Shown: in pieces, positions 42,682 to 51,264 of the stretch | Layout of the letters: each line of letters opens with the position of its first letter | How positions within the stretch are numbered: position 1 is the first letter of the stretch | Assembly (NCBI RefSeq): GCF_042662225.1 | Contig: NZ_JBHSYQ010000015.1 | Coordinates: 487,757-551,756, forward strand | Direction of reading: 5' to 3' | Source: Nibribacter roseus | GTDB taxonomy: Bacteria > Bacteroidota > Bacteroidia > Cytophagales > Hymenobacteraceae | Length of the DNA stretch: 64,000 nt | The notes under the pieces: generated by a model | Database searches by the model: none | Seen by the model: the letters and a program-made list of their open reading frames with translations, nothing else | Told to the model about the DNA's origin: nothing | Translations under genes and position numbers: made by a program

Positions 42682-43393
42682 ATGATTGTTATTATACTAC
42701 TTAATACTCTCAAAGGTAGGTAATAGTTCATGGCATCCTAGAAAAAGTAAAATAAAATTTATTTGAAGTACAAAAAAGTGGCTCTTGATGGTCTAAAGCA
42801 TGTATTTGTTTTTGTAAGTTCAAGGGCTAATATTTCAATGAAATCAATAACCTGCTAGAATCTCAGAAAGTAAAAAATTAAGCTCCACAACTTCTGCTGA
42901 AACAGGAACAAAAGAGGAGATGATGAATGTTGTATATTCTTCTAAAACAAAGTCTCAAGGCTTCCAACACGACTAATTATATAATAGAGCAGTGGTTGGT
43001 GCAGCTTTATTTAGGTAAAGCCGTAAAAATTGATTACTTTTGTATTAGAAAGCAATATTTATCCACTGTTCTTATTTTCCTCTTATATAAGTGAATTTAA
43101 GTCTGGATAGTCTTGACTCTTTGCGAACCATAGACTTAGCTCATTCATAAATTGGGCGGGTGTTGCACCAGGTGCTTTCCGCAGTAAAGGTTTAAAGCAA
43201 AGAGATGTTCTTTTGTGGAACTGATTATACGTCAGTTTCTGTCTAAGGGAGATGTAAAGATTTCCTATCAATCAAATCAGTACGGCGAAAGCCGAGTCAA
43301 AAACTGCTTTATTACCTGTTTCGCCGTGCATGCGCGCGTTAATTCAGGTTTGGCATATGAGCCAATGCAGTATGTTTCACTTTACCCATTACT
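42682..43393. other. Gap with no intact gene
   Basis: 712 AT-rich bases. It holds the presumed leader of the cold-shock gene and, at 43083-43271, a frame that looks like a fragment of an AraC-type regulator. I see no other coding signal. Confidence 0.4.
43083..43271 (-). pseudogene. Possible remnant of an AraC-family C terminus
   Basis: A minus-strand frame encodes YNQFHKRTSLCFKPLLRKAP and then GATPAQFMNEL. This resembles the end of an AraC helix-turn-helix (x-F-x-R-x-FK...GxTPxQF). There is no ATG (only TTG), and no matching upstream half, so if real it is a decayed fragment. The likeness is short and could be chance. Confidence 0.25.
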
Positions 43394-43636
43394 ATGGCAA
43401 GATCACAAAACAGTTTCATGAAAAAGCAGCTGGAACAGAAACGGCTGAAGAAAAAACAAGAAAAGGCAGAGCGTAAACAAGAGCGCCAAGAAAGCTCTCA
43501 AGGAGGAAAATTAGAAGACATGCTCATGTATGTTGATGAAAACGGAAACTTCAGCTCTACGCCTCCTATCAAAAAGAAAGAGGAGCCTAAAACGGCTGCT
43601 CCTAATCCAAGGCTCAATAAAAAATACTGGGAATAA
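43394..43636 (+). CDS. Small Lys-rich conserved protein
   Basis: An 80-residue protein: MARSQNSFMKKQLEQKRLKK begins a very basic coiled region (KKKQEKAERKQERQESS), then LEDMLMYVDENGNFSSTPP and a Pro/Lys-rich tail. I recall the same layout, a basic helix followed by a YVDENGN-like motif, in small proteins near cold-shock genes of Bacteroidota; the two cold-shock genes lie about 0.7 kb away. Nucleic-acid binding is a reasonable guess from charge only. Confidence 0.7.
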   Translation: MARSQNSFMKKQLEQKRLKKKQEKAERKQERQESSQGGKLEDMLMYVDENGNFSSTPPIKKKEEPKTAAPNPRLNKKYWE

Positions 43637-43877
43637 CTCCACCTCTGGGTATCCTACACCTTTGCAGTTGCTGAAAGGTCTGCTCTTCTGCAGACCCTCA
43701 GCTGCTTCAGCCTTTCTAGCTGTATTACCTATCAGCTGCCTTCTTTTCTATTTCATACGTTTCAAGTTGGCACAAACAGGAAGAAGTATTCTGTCTGGCT
43801 CTAGTCAACATACCAGATTTTACTATACTCAAGCATTTCAGTCAATACCATTATAAAAAAGGTAGACGATTTTCTGA

Positions 43878-45860
43878 TTAGTGCAAAATGACTACTTTAT
43901 TCATGGTTCTTTGCCCTTTTGAGTTGGTAACCTGCACCACATACACTCCCGAAGGAAGAGTGGAAGTGCTAAGTTGCACTCTACTTTGAAAAGTAGCTTG
44001 TTGAACGGAGACACCCAAGTTGTTTATAAGATCAACCATGGTAGTTCCTGGAGAGGTAACGTTAATGGTGATAATCTCTGCAGCTGGGTTAGGATACACC
44101 TTTATTTCCTCTTTCTCATTAGGTGTGAATATACCGGTGACCTTCCCATCATACACTGAGTGCTCATATATCTTAGCGGTATCTTGGTCTGATACATAGA
44201 TGTTGTCAAACCAAAGCTTCGTCTGCCCCAAAGGCCCTTGCTCAGCGGTAATTTCAAGTCTGTCAATGTTGGTCCAGTCAAATTTTCCATCCGGCGCGAA
44301 CCAGGCGTTGTCCCAAGAACCTTGTTCATAAAAGCTGGTCAGGGGGAGGCGCACGTGGTGCCAACGTCCATCAAACGGAACAATTTGCTCATTCAAGGTA
44401 AGACCAGCCCGCCAGGGGTGGTCGTCTGGGTCAGTGGTTTTGGTATCTATAAACCGTATATCAAAACTGGTAGACGGGGAAGTGGCTCTGAAAATAAAGT
44501 CTAAGGCAAACCCGTTTTGCCGCAACAGCGACAAATCTATATCTGGTTGAAAGTTAAAGCTAAGGCTGTTGTATTGAGCGGCGTTGGTCCAGGAGAGGCT
44601 ATAGCGGCCATTGTTAGGCTTTTGGTCTGCATAAAAATCATAAGAACCGGTGCCGTAGCTGGCGTTTACTATATTTTGCCCCAGATAATCAGAGTAAATG
44701 GCAAAGCCTTTTGTGAGCGGCTGCTTTACATAGGGTGCCTGTGGTGGGATATTAAAACCTAAAGCCTGAAGCAAGGGTGTGTTTAAGTCTTGTTCAAAAA
44801 AGTTAGCTCCGTTTTGTTTAAATAAGCCAAACTCGTGGTGGTAGTCCCAACTGGTCCAGGCTATACCTTTCTGCTCCAGATAGGTTCTGACCGTCTGGTA
44901 CCAGAACACTCGGTCTTCAGAGCGGCTGTTAGGTTGAAATACTCCAAATTCCCCGCAGAAAACAGGGACATTTCGTGTTTCTTTGAAGTGGGCGGCAATG
45001 TCAATCAGCTGCTTTACCTTGGCCACAGTACCATCTTGCTGGTAGTTGTTGTAAGCATTTTCCATCCAGGTGCCGCGCAGACTGTTAGGAAGGGCTGGCA
45101 TATCTTGTACCCTGTACGGAAAGGGCATGTTGGCTAGCGGTACCAAAGATGGCTCAACCCAACTGGCGCCCTGGTGGGTGAACAGAAAAGGGTCATAGAA
45201 ATGGAAGGTGTATATCAGTTTTGGATAATGGTATACCGGCAACTGTGCCAAATTATGGTAGCTGTTGTAGTTGCTTGCTCCCACTATGATGTAATGCTTC
45301 GTATCCTGCTTCCTGATCACTTCTATGATGCGACCCTGAATGGCATTCCACTGTGCATCAGAAATACCATGTGGTTCATTCAGGATTTCATAATAGATTC
45401 TGTCTGACCTGTCTTTATAGTGTTGCGCCATTTGGGCCCAAACCTTTTCTAAGATCTGTTCAACTTCAGGCCGAGTGCTGACAATCGGGTCAAAAGAGTG
45501 GTTGTCGAGTATCAGGTGCAGGTCCAAGTCCTCTGCCCAGTTTACCGCCTCATCCAGAAAAGTGAAAAGCAAAGGATCAATAACGTGTTCTGGCGCCCCT
45601 CTGGTGAAAGCATGCAGATTAATGGGCAGCCTTATGACATCTGCCCCCAAACTTTTTATGTTTTCAAAGTCTTTTTTTGTGTACTTGGTAAAATGTATTT
45701 GCCGCACCTCGTTGGCCTGAAACCAGTTTGTTAAATTGACTCCCTTATTGAAAGGCACCTCTTGGGCAAACAAAGGCGTAGCGGTGAAGGGGAGCACCAA
45801 CCAAATAAAGAGCAGGTGCCAAAATATTGCAGGTTTTTGGTTCAACTGAAGTGCTGGCAT
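43878..45860 (-). CDS. GH5 cellulase-type glycoside hydrolase with T9SS sorting domain
   Basis: Secreted endoglucanase-like enzyme of 660 residues. After a signal peptide (AIFWHLLFIWLVLPFTATPLFAQ) comes a GH5 barrel to about residue 375: acid/base Glu162 in YYEILNEPHG, nucleophile Glu304 in VFCGEFGVF, and RLPINLHAF plus YTFHFYDPF. A beta-sandwich of about 200 residues (DLSLLRQNGFALDFIFRA to DRLEIT) resembles a carbohydrate-binding module. The last 75 residues (IKVYPNPAAEIITINV to MNKVVILH) are a type IX secretion sorting domain, so the enzyme should leave the cell or sit on its surface. Monocistronic. Confidence 0.92.
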   Translation of the reverse strand: MPALQLNQKPAIFWHLLFIWLVLPFTATPLFAQEVPFNKGVNLTNWFQANEVRQIHFTKYTKKDFENIKSLGADVIRLPINLHAFTRGAPEHVIDPLLFTFLDEAVNWAEDLDLHLILDNHSFDPIVSTRPEVEQILEKVWAQMAQHYKDRSDRIYYEILNEPHGISDAQWNAIQGRIIEVIRKQDTKHYIIVGASNYNSYHNLAQLPVYHYPKLIYTFHFYDPFLFTHQGASWVEPSLVPLANMPFPYRVQDMPALPNSLRGTWMENAYNNYQQDGTVAKVKQLIDIAAHFKETRNVPVFCGEFGVFQPNSRSEDRVFWYQTVRTYLEQKGIAWTSWDYHHEFGLFKQNGANFFEQDLNTPLLQALGFNIPPQAPYVKQPLTKGFAIYSDYLGQNIVNASYGTGSYDFYADQKPNNGRYSLSWTNAAQYNSLSFNFQPDIDLSLLRQNGFALDFIFRATSPSTSFDIRFIDTKTTDPDDHPWRAGLTLNEQIVPFDGRWHHVRLPLTSFYEQGSWDNAWFAPDGKFDWTNIDRLEITAEQGPLGQTKLWFDNIYVSDQDTAKIYEHSVYDGKVTGIFTPNEKEEIKVYPNPAAEIITINVTSPGTTMVDLINNLGVSVQQATFQSRVQLSTSTLPSGVYVVQVTNSKGQRTMNKVVILH

Positions 45861-45994
45861 AGTAAGAGGAGTTGAAGCAAATTAGAAGATTAGGAATAAA
45901 GATATCTATTTCTCAGCTATTTAGCTATAGGCAAGGTTCTTGAATAATGCCTTTGTTTCTTGGGTATATTGACTTCAATGTGAAGCTAGAAGGT

Positions 45995-46044
45995 AAGATT
46001 GCATCAGCAATCTTTTGTTTTGCAAACACGTAAAACAAAAGATT
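45995..46044. promoter_or_regulatory. Two overlapping, mutually exclusive hairpins
   Basis: AAGATTGC/GCAATCTT (45995-46002 with 46007-46014) overlaps a perfect 13-bp stem AATCTTTTGTTTT/AAAACAAAAGATT (46009-46021 with 46032-46044). Only one can form at a time, as in attenuators. Confidence 0.5.
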
Positions 46045-46094
46045 AAGCAAACGGGCAGTATTAACAAAAGAGTAACTTCAAAGCCGCACTGTAT

Positions 46095-46117
46095 GGTAAC
46101 AAACTTTGTTACCTTTG
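46095..46117 (+). promoter_or_regulatory. Dyad overlapping a -7 box, possible operator
   Basis: GGTAACAAA (46095-46103) and TTTGTTACC (46105-46113) are a perfect 9-bp inverted repeat with one central base; TACCTTTG (46110-46117) begins inside it. Confidence 0.5.
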
Positions 46118-46270
46118 TAAGAAGCAGAATTTAGCAATGTGATCCTTTTACTTTACTAAGGCGATTGTTTCTGTTGTTTGCTTTCCTGATTGAAGTTTTG
46201 CAGTGACTGAGGCTCTGTAGTGATAAGATCGAATATAAATTTCCCCCAATACCTCAGTTTATAATTTTGC

Positions 46271-47386
46271 ATGTCTCAAAAATTAAAATTCAATAGTACC
46301 CACCAAACAGCCTTTTTTGCCACTGTCCGCAAACGAGTTGAAGTAGAGTTCAAGGAAAGAGGTCTTTCAAAAAATGCCAACCACTTTATGTGGTTTAAGA
46401 CATTTTTCTTTTTGACTGTTTTCTGCTCATTATACTTTCTAATTTTATCTGGTCTCTTCAGCAATTTGGTTATGGTGGGCCTGACGCTGCTGTTAGGTGC
46501 ATGTGCGGCATTTATAGGCTTTAACATTTGCCATGATGCCATTCACGGTTCCTTTTCTGCCAACCCAAAGATAAATAAAGGCCTTAGCTATTTGTTTCAC
46601 CTTATCGGGGCTAACCCCTATGTCTGGAATATTACCCACAACGTTGTGCACCACACCTATACCAATATTCCAGGACACGATGAAGACATTGAAGTAGCTC
46701 CAGGGCTTATTCGGTTAGATGCAAGCGAGCAGGTGAACAAACTACAGCGTTTCCAGCATGTGTATGCCTTTTTGTTGTATGGCCTTGCCTCGCTTTCGTG
46801 GGTGGTGCGGAAAGATTATAAAAAGTTTTTCCAGGCTAAAATAGGTCAGCAAAAGAACCATCACCCAAAGTTGGAGTATTTTAACTTGTTCTTTTTTAAG
46901 CTTTTACACTATTTCATTTTTATAGGCGTACCAATGCTAGTGTTAGACCTGGCATGGTGGCAGGCTGCTCTGGGTTTCCTGATCATGCACCTGGCTGAGG
47001 GAACTACCATGGGTTTAGTTTTTCAGTTAGCACACGTAGTGGAGGGTACAGATTTTCCGGTGCCGAATGAGCAGGGAAACATTGAGGAGGCCTGGGCTGA
47101 ACACCAACTGCGCACAACCGCCAATTTTGCCCCCTCTAGTGCCATGGCCAGTTTTTTTCTGGGGGGATTGAACCGCCAAATTGAACATCATTTATTCCCC
47201 AAGGTGTGCCATGTACATTATCCCTTCATTTCAGAAATTGTCCGGAAGACCGCTGCTGAGTTTGAACTTCCTTACATTGAGAATCCTTCGTTTGTCTCGG
47301 CCATAAAATCTCATTACCGCATACTTAAAAAGTTTGGCCAGGAAGCTTATGAAGTGAAGGAACAAAAGTTAGAACTGGCAAACTAG
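46271..47386 (+). CDS. Fatty acid desaturase (acyl-CoA type, membrane)
   Basis: Di-iron membrane desaturase of 371 residues. The three histidine boxes are present: HDAIHGSF, HNVVHHTYTN and NRQIEHHLFP, the last in the Q-x-x-HH form of front-end (delta-5/6-like) desaturases, but without a cytochrome b5 domain. Two pairs of membrane segments flank the boxes (FLTVFCSLYFLILSGLF, MVGLTLLLGACAAFIGF). It inserts a double bond in membrane lipid acyl chains and may support cold adaptation. ATG 46271 lies only one base after a TAATTTTG box, so either that box is not used or translation starts later. Confidence 0.9.
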   Translation: MSQKLKFNSTHQTAFFATVRKRVEVEFKERGLSKNANHFMWFKTFFFLTVFCSLYFLILSGLFSNLVMVGLTLLLGACAAFIGFNICHDAIHGSFSANPKINKGLSYLFHLIGANPYVWNITHNVVHHTYTNIPGHDEDIEVAPGLIRLDASEQVNKLQRFQHVYAFLLYGLASLSWVVRKDYKKFFQAKIGQQKNHHPKLEYFNLFFFKLLHYFIFIGVPMLVLDLAWWQAALGFLIMHLAEGTTMGLVFQLAHVVEGTDFPVPNEQGNIEEAWAEHQLRTTANFAPSSAMASFFLGGLNRQIEHHLFPKVCHVHYPFISEIVRKTAAEFELPYIENPSFVSAIKSHYRILKKFGQEAYEVKEQKLELAN

Positions 47387-47592
47387 CTTGTATTTTATCA
47401 ATTAGGTAACAAAGACGGCAGGTGCATTAGGTTGATTGTCACTCTTCTTTAAGAGAGATAATCCTGCAGAACTACCCTCAGGGCAAGTATTCCTCATATT
47501 TTTTCCTTACATTAGCCTAGCATACTATTGCTTGTTTGGAAGAGCCGCTGTAGCGGTTCGTTTCAACAGCTTTATCAGCTTAATTTACGCTA

Positions 47593-49038
47593 ATGGATAA
47601 AATAATTGCTGACATCAACGATGTAGTCTGGAGCAATGCCTTAATTGTGCTTTGCCTGGGAACGGGAATATACTTCTCAATCAGAACCGGATTTTTGCAG
47701 GTGCGCTATCTTAGAGAAATGATCCGCCTGCTCTTCAGGAGTAAATCTTCTAAAACGGGAGTAAGTTCTTTTCAGGCTTTTACAATTGCTATTGCTGGCA
47801 GGGTAGGAACTGGTAATATTGCCGGGGTGGCCACCGCCATTGCCATGGGCGGGCCTGGTGCCATTTTTTGGATGTGGATGATCGCTTTTTTGGGCAGTTC
47901 CTCGGCTTTTATAGAAGCTACCCTGGGGCAAATGTATAAAGAGGTAAAAGACGGACAATACCGTGGTGGACCTGCCTTTTATATTGAAAAAGGCCTAGGT
48001 ATAAAATGGTATGCAGTTGTGTTTGCCGTGGCTACAATACTTAGCATGACCTTATTATTGCCTGGCGTGCAAAGCAACAGCATTGCGGTAGGTATTCAAA
48101 ACTCATTTCCTATACCACCAGCTGTTACGGGCGGGGTGGTTACGGCTTTTCTGGGCCTGATCATATTTGGAGGAGTGAAACGTATTGGCAAAGTAGCGGA
48201 GGTGCTGGTTCCGTTTATGGCCGGCGCTTATATCTTGATGGCTATGGTGATCATCGGGATGAATATAACCCAAGTGCCTGAAATAGTCAGTTTGATAGTA
48301 CGCTCAGCCTTTGACCTGGAACCTGCCTTTGGCGGAGTTTTCGGAATGGCTGTAGCTTGGGGTGTGAAAAGAGGCATCTACTCAAACGAGGCGGGTCAGG
48401 GAACAGCCCCCCACGCCGCCGCCGCTGCTGAGGTAAGTCATCCGGTAAAACAAGGGCTGGTGCAGGCGTTCAGCGTTTACGTTGATACATTGTTTGTATG
48501 TACCGCCACAGCTTTTATGATTCTGTTCACTGGGCAATACAACGTGCAAAATCCAGAAGGCGGTTTTCTGGTGGAAAACCTGCCGGGAGTGGCCATAGGG
48601 GCTGAATATACTCAGCAAGCAGTAAATACTCATTTCCCAGACTTGGGAGGAGCATTCGTGGCCATAGCTCTTATGTTATTTGCCTTTACCACTATTATGG
48701 CGTATTACTATATAGCCGAAACCAATCTTAGTTACCTCATGAAAAAAGGAGTACACCAGTGGCAGCTGTGGCTGTTGCGGGCCTGTATTATGGCGGCAAC
48801 TTTCTACGGATCGGTTAAGACGGCTCAATCAGCGTGGGCTTTAGGTGATATTGGAGTTGGTGTAATGGCTTGGCTTAACATTATTGCCATTCTGTTGTTG
48901 CAAAAGCCTGCCTTACGATCATTGAAAGATTACCAGGCGCAGCGGAAAGCAGGGCTTGATCCTGTCTTCAATGCCCAAAAATCTGAAATAAAGAATACAG
49001 AAGAGTGGGAAATAGAGGAGAAAGTGGCAACGGTATAA
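47593..49038 (+). CDS. Alanine or glycine:cation symporter (AGCS family)
   Basis: Sodium- or proton-coupled amino acid carrier of 481 residues with about 11 membrane segments. Family signatures: NDVVWSNALIVLCLGTGIYFSIRT, TIAIAGRVGTGNIAGVATAIAMGGPGAIFWMW (the substrate/cation region) and KRGIYSNEAGQGTAPHAAAAA. A soluble charged tail follows. An alanine dehydrogenase is encoded 20 kb away at 26709, so alanine uptake and use are both possible in this strain. Single-gene context; no clear terminator after it. Confidence 0.94.
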   Translation: MDKIIADINDVVWSNALIVLCLGTGIYFSIRTGFLQVRYLREMIRLLFRSKSSKTGVSSFQAFTIAIAGRVGTGNIAGVATAIAMGGPGAIFWMWMIAFLGSSSAFIEATLGQMYKEVKDGQYRGGPAFYIEKGLGIKWYAVVFAVATILSMTLLLPGVQSNSIAVGIQNSFPIPPAVTGGVVTAFLGLIIFGGVKRIGKVAEVLVPFMAGAYILMAMVIIGMNITQVPEIVSLIVRSAFDLEPAFGGVFGMAVAWGVKRGIYSNEAGQGTAPHAAAAAEVSHPVKQGLVQAFSVYVDTLFVCTATAFMILFTGQYNVQNPEGGFLVENLPGVAIGAEYTQQAVNTHFPDLGGAFVAIALMLFAFTTIMAYYYIAETNLSYLMKKGVHQWQLWLLRACIMAATFYGSVKTAQSAWALGDIGVGVMAWLNIIAILLLQKPALRSLKDYQAQRKAGLDPVFNAQKSEIKNTEEWEIEEKVATV

Positions 49039-49083
49039 AAAATGCTTTCTGAATAGACTCTTGCAATTAGTCAGAGGTGAAAG

Positions 49084-49827
49084 ATGAAACGTCTTTTGTC
49101 TCTGACTTTTTATTTTAAAAGAATGAAGTCCCTTACCTCTTCCCTGAAGTATTTTGTGGTGCAGAAATGCAGCGTGTCGAACAAAGAAGCTATAGGCTTG
49201 ATTTTATCAGGAAAGGTGCTGGTAAATGGCAAAAAAGGGCAGCTTCAGCAGGTGCTGCATCAGCAAGACGAGGTAACGCTGAACGGGCAGATTCTGAAAT
49301 CAGCCGATGAGTATACTTATATAGCTTATTATAAACCCAGAGGAGTAGAATCTACGCTAAACCCTAACATACCAGACAATCTGCTGCAGGCGCTTCAGTT
49401 AGAAAAACGGGTGTTCCCAGTGGGCCGGTTAGACAAAGAATCTGAAGGGCTAATGCTGCTCACCGATGATGGCCAACTTTACAACCGCATCAGCCATACA
49501 GAAAACCATCAGGAGAAAGAGTATATAGTCACAGTAGACAAACCATTAAATGATGCGTTTATTTCGTCTCTGGCATCTGGCGTTGAGATCATGGGCACGA
49601 AAACAAGACCAGCCCGTGCGCAGGGGGTAGCGGAAAAAACTTTTAGAATAGTGCTTACCCAGGGGTTAAACCGGCAGATCAGGCGTATGTGCTATAAACT
49701 AGGGTATGAGGTGGTGCAGTTGGTGCGGATTCGTATGGTAACAGTAGAATTGGGAACTCTGCAGCCGGGTGAGTGGCGAGAGTTATTACAGAATGAGCTT
49801 GAAGTACTCCACGAAAAGCTGCACTAG
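49084..49827 (+). CDS. RluF/RluB-type pseudouridine synthase
   Basis: Isomerises uridine to pseudouridine in rRNA or tRNA. Residues 14-70 are an S4 RNA-binding domain (LKYFVVQKCSVSNKEAIGLILSG), followed by the RsuA-family catalytic domain with the catalytic Asp in VGRLDKESEGLMLLTDDG and GLNRQIRRMCYKLGYEV. Two starts are possible, ATG 49084 (preceded by GAGGTG) and ATG 49123; the second begins directly before the S4 domain. 247 or 234 residues. Confidence 0.9.
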   Translation: MKRLLSLTFYFKRMKSLTSSLKYFVVQKCSVSNKEAIGLILSGKVLVNGKKGQLQQVLHQQDEVTLNGQILKSADEYTYIAYYKPRGVESTLNPNIPDNLLQALQLEKRVFPVGRLDKESEGLMLLTDDGQLYNRISHTENHQEKEYIVTVDKPLNDAFISSLASGVEIMGTKTRPARAQGVAEKTFRIVLTQGLNRQIRRMCYKLGYEVVQLVRIRMVTVELGTLQPGEWRELLQNELEVLHEKLH

Positions 49828-49841
49828 AAAGCCATAGGCAA

Positions 49842-50756
49842 TTAAGCTTTCTTTCTAAACAGGCTCACTATTTTTTCAATTATAAATCCCAAAACCAGTC
49901 CACTTAATCCGCAAGCCAACGCTTTTAAAAACCATGCCAAGGCCGGTACGTTGTGAAGAGACTCTTCCAACTCATGCAGTAGATGACTCGTGAAAGGTAT
50001 GCCATGTGCTATAATTTCAAAGCCTACCCATAACATGGCCGCGGTACCTATATAACTCAGAATTTTCAGGAAGTGAGGCATGAATGTAACAATGCCTCGT
50101 CCTAGCTTCTGAACTTGCGTTTGGTTGCTGTTCTTGGCCAGATGTATTCCAAGGTCATCTGCTTTCACAATAAGCCCAACAAAGCCATATACAGCCACAG
50201 TAATAAAAATAGCTACGGCAAGCATCACTACAATTTGGTTTAAAAGCGCCGTTTCGGCTACGGTAGAGTAGGTAATTGCCACAATCTCCGCGGAAAGAAT
50301 CAAATCTGTTCTGACAGCACCTGTTACTCGTTCCTTTTCGAGTTCAGCAGGTGTAATTACTTTTATTTCTGTTGATTCATCTGGTGTAATGTCATGGTGC
50401 TTACTAAACATAGAATGCACCTTTTCATAGCCTTCAAAACACAAGTAGGCTCCTCCTAACATCAAAATTGGAGTAATAGCCCATGGCGCAAAAAAACCGA
50501 GCAGCAGGGCGGCTGGGCTAAGCAGTAACACTTTGTTCAATAAAGACTTTTTAGCTATCTGTAAAATGATAGATAATTCCCTTGCAGGGTCAAGTCCTAC
50601 CACGTATTTAGGTGTAACGGCGGTGTCGTCAATGACAATACCAGACACTTTGCCAGTAGTTTTAGCCACTTGTGCCGGCACATCATCTAAACTAGCTGCG
50701 CTTACCTTAACCAGCGCCGAAACATCATCTAATAAGGCGAGAAGACCTGAAGCCAT
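49842..50756 (-). CDS. DUF808 inner-membrane protein (YedI-like)
   Basis: A 304-residue membrane protein. The start MASGLLALLDDVSALVKVSAASLDDVPAQ and KVSGIVIDDTAVTPKYVVG are the clear DUF808 signature. The rest has about six membrane segments, including LLLGFFAPWAITPILMLGGAYLCFEGYEK. No function is established for the family. It converges on the pseudouridine synthase gene with only 14 bases between stops. Confidence 0.92.
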   Translation of the reverse strand: MASGLLALLDDVSALVKVSAASLDDVPAQVAKTTGKVSGIVIDDTAVTPKYVVGLDPARELSIILQIAKKSLLNKVLLLSPAALLLGFFAPWAITPILMLGGAYLCFEGYEKVHSMFSKHHDITPDESTEIKVITPAELEKERVTGAVRTDLILSAEIVAITYSTVAETALLNQIVVMLAVAIFITVAVYGFVGLIVKADDLGIHLAKNSNQTQVQKLGRGIVTFMPHFLKILSYIGTAAMLWVGFEIIAHGIPFTSHLLHELEESLHNVPALAWFLKALACGLSGLVLGFIIEKIVSLFRKKA

Positions 50757-51264
50757 TGTAGTTCTATCTGATTTTAAATTCTAAGTATTGCCGCTTGTAC
50801 GGCTAATCTTCCAATATAGGGCAATATTCTTTTATAATTCTCGTACACCTGTTTTCAGTTTGAATTCAAAAACGGATGCAAAAAAACAAACATACAAAAT
50901 GATTTTAAGTGTCTTTTACTTCATAACAGTGTCAACTGCATTTTTAAAAGAGATTTTACCTGATCAGTTTATTTAAAAAGCATATTCACTTTGGCTGTTT
51001 TAGGCTTGTTTTTTGAAAAAGAAACCTAAAACAGAAGCTATAAAAGTTCTCTTGCCAAAAGAGTAGCTTAGATTTTCACCTACGCCTAAAGTCCTGTACG
51101 GCCAAAGAGGCTCTTCTATGGTTATTATAAACGGAACCTATTACTTCTCAATTTCCTTAACCTAAACAATATAAAATTATAATGTTTTCTGATTCTTATA
51201 ACCGGTGGAGATTTTATTCAAAGACTGGTTGTAGTTTAGGATTACAAGTAAAATAAGAGAGAAG
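50757..51264. other. Gap before sensor kinase gene
   Basis: 508 AT-rich bases with palindrome copy 15 (50994-51035) and the promoter region of the kinase. A 24-codon frame opens at ATG 51182 and stops at a run of four A just before the kinase frame; see findings. Confidence 0.4.
50994..51035. repeat. Interspersed palindrome, copy 15
   Basis: CTGTTTTAGG (50995-51004) pairs perfectly with CCTAAAACAG (51025-51034), around CTTGTTTTTTGAAAAAG. Confidence 0.8.

Larger units (their letters stand above)
45861..46270. other. Divergent regulatory gap between GH5 and desaturase genes
   Basis: 410 bases with dense dyad symmetry (see entries at 45995 and 46095) and two possible plus-strand -7 boxes, TACCTTTG at 46110-46117 and TAATTTTG at 46262-46269. 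No gene is visible. Confidence 0.5.
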
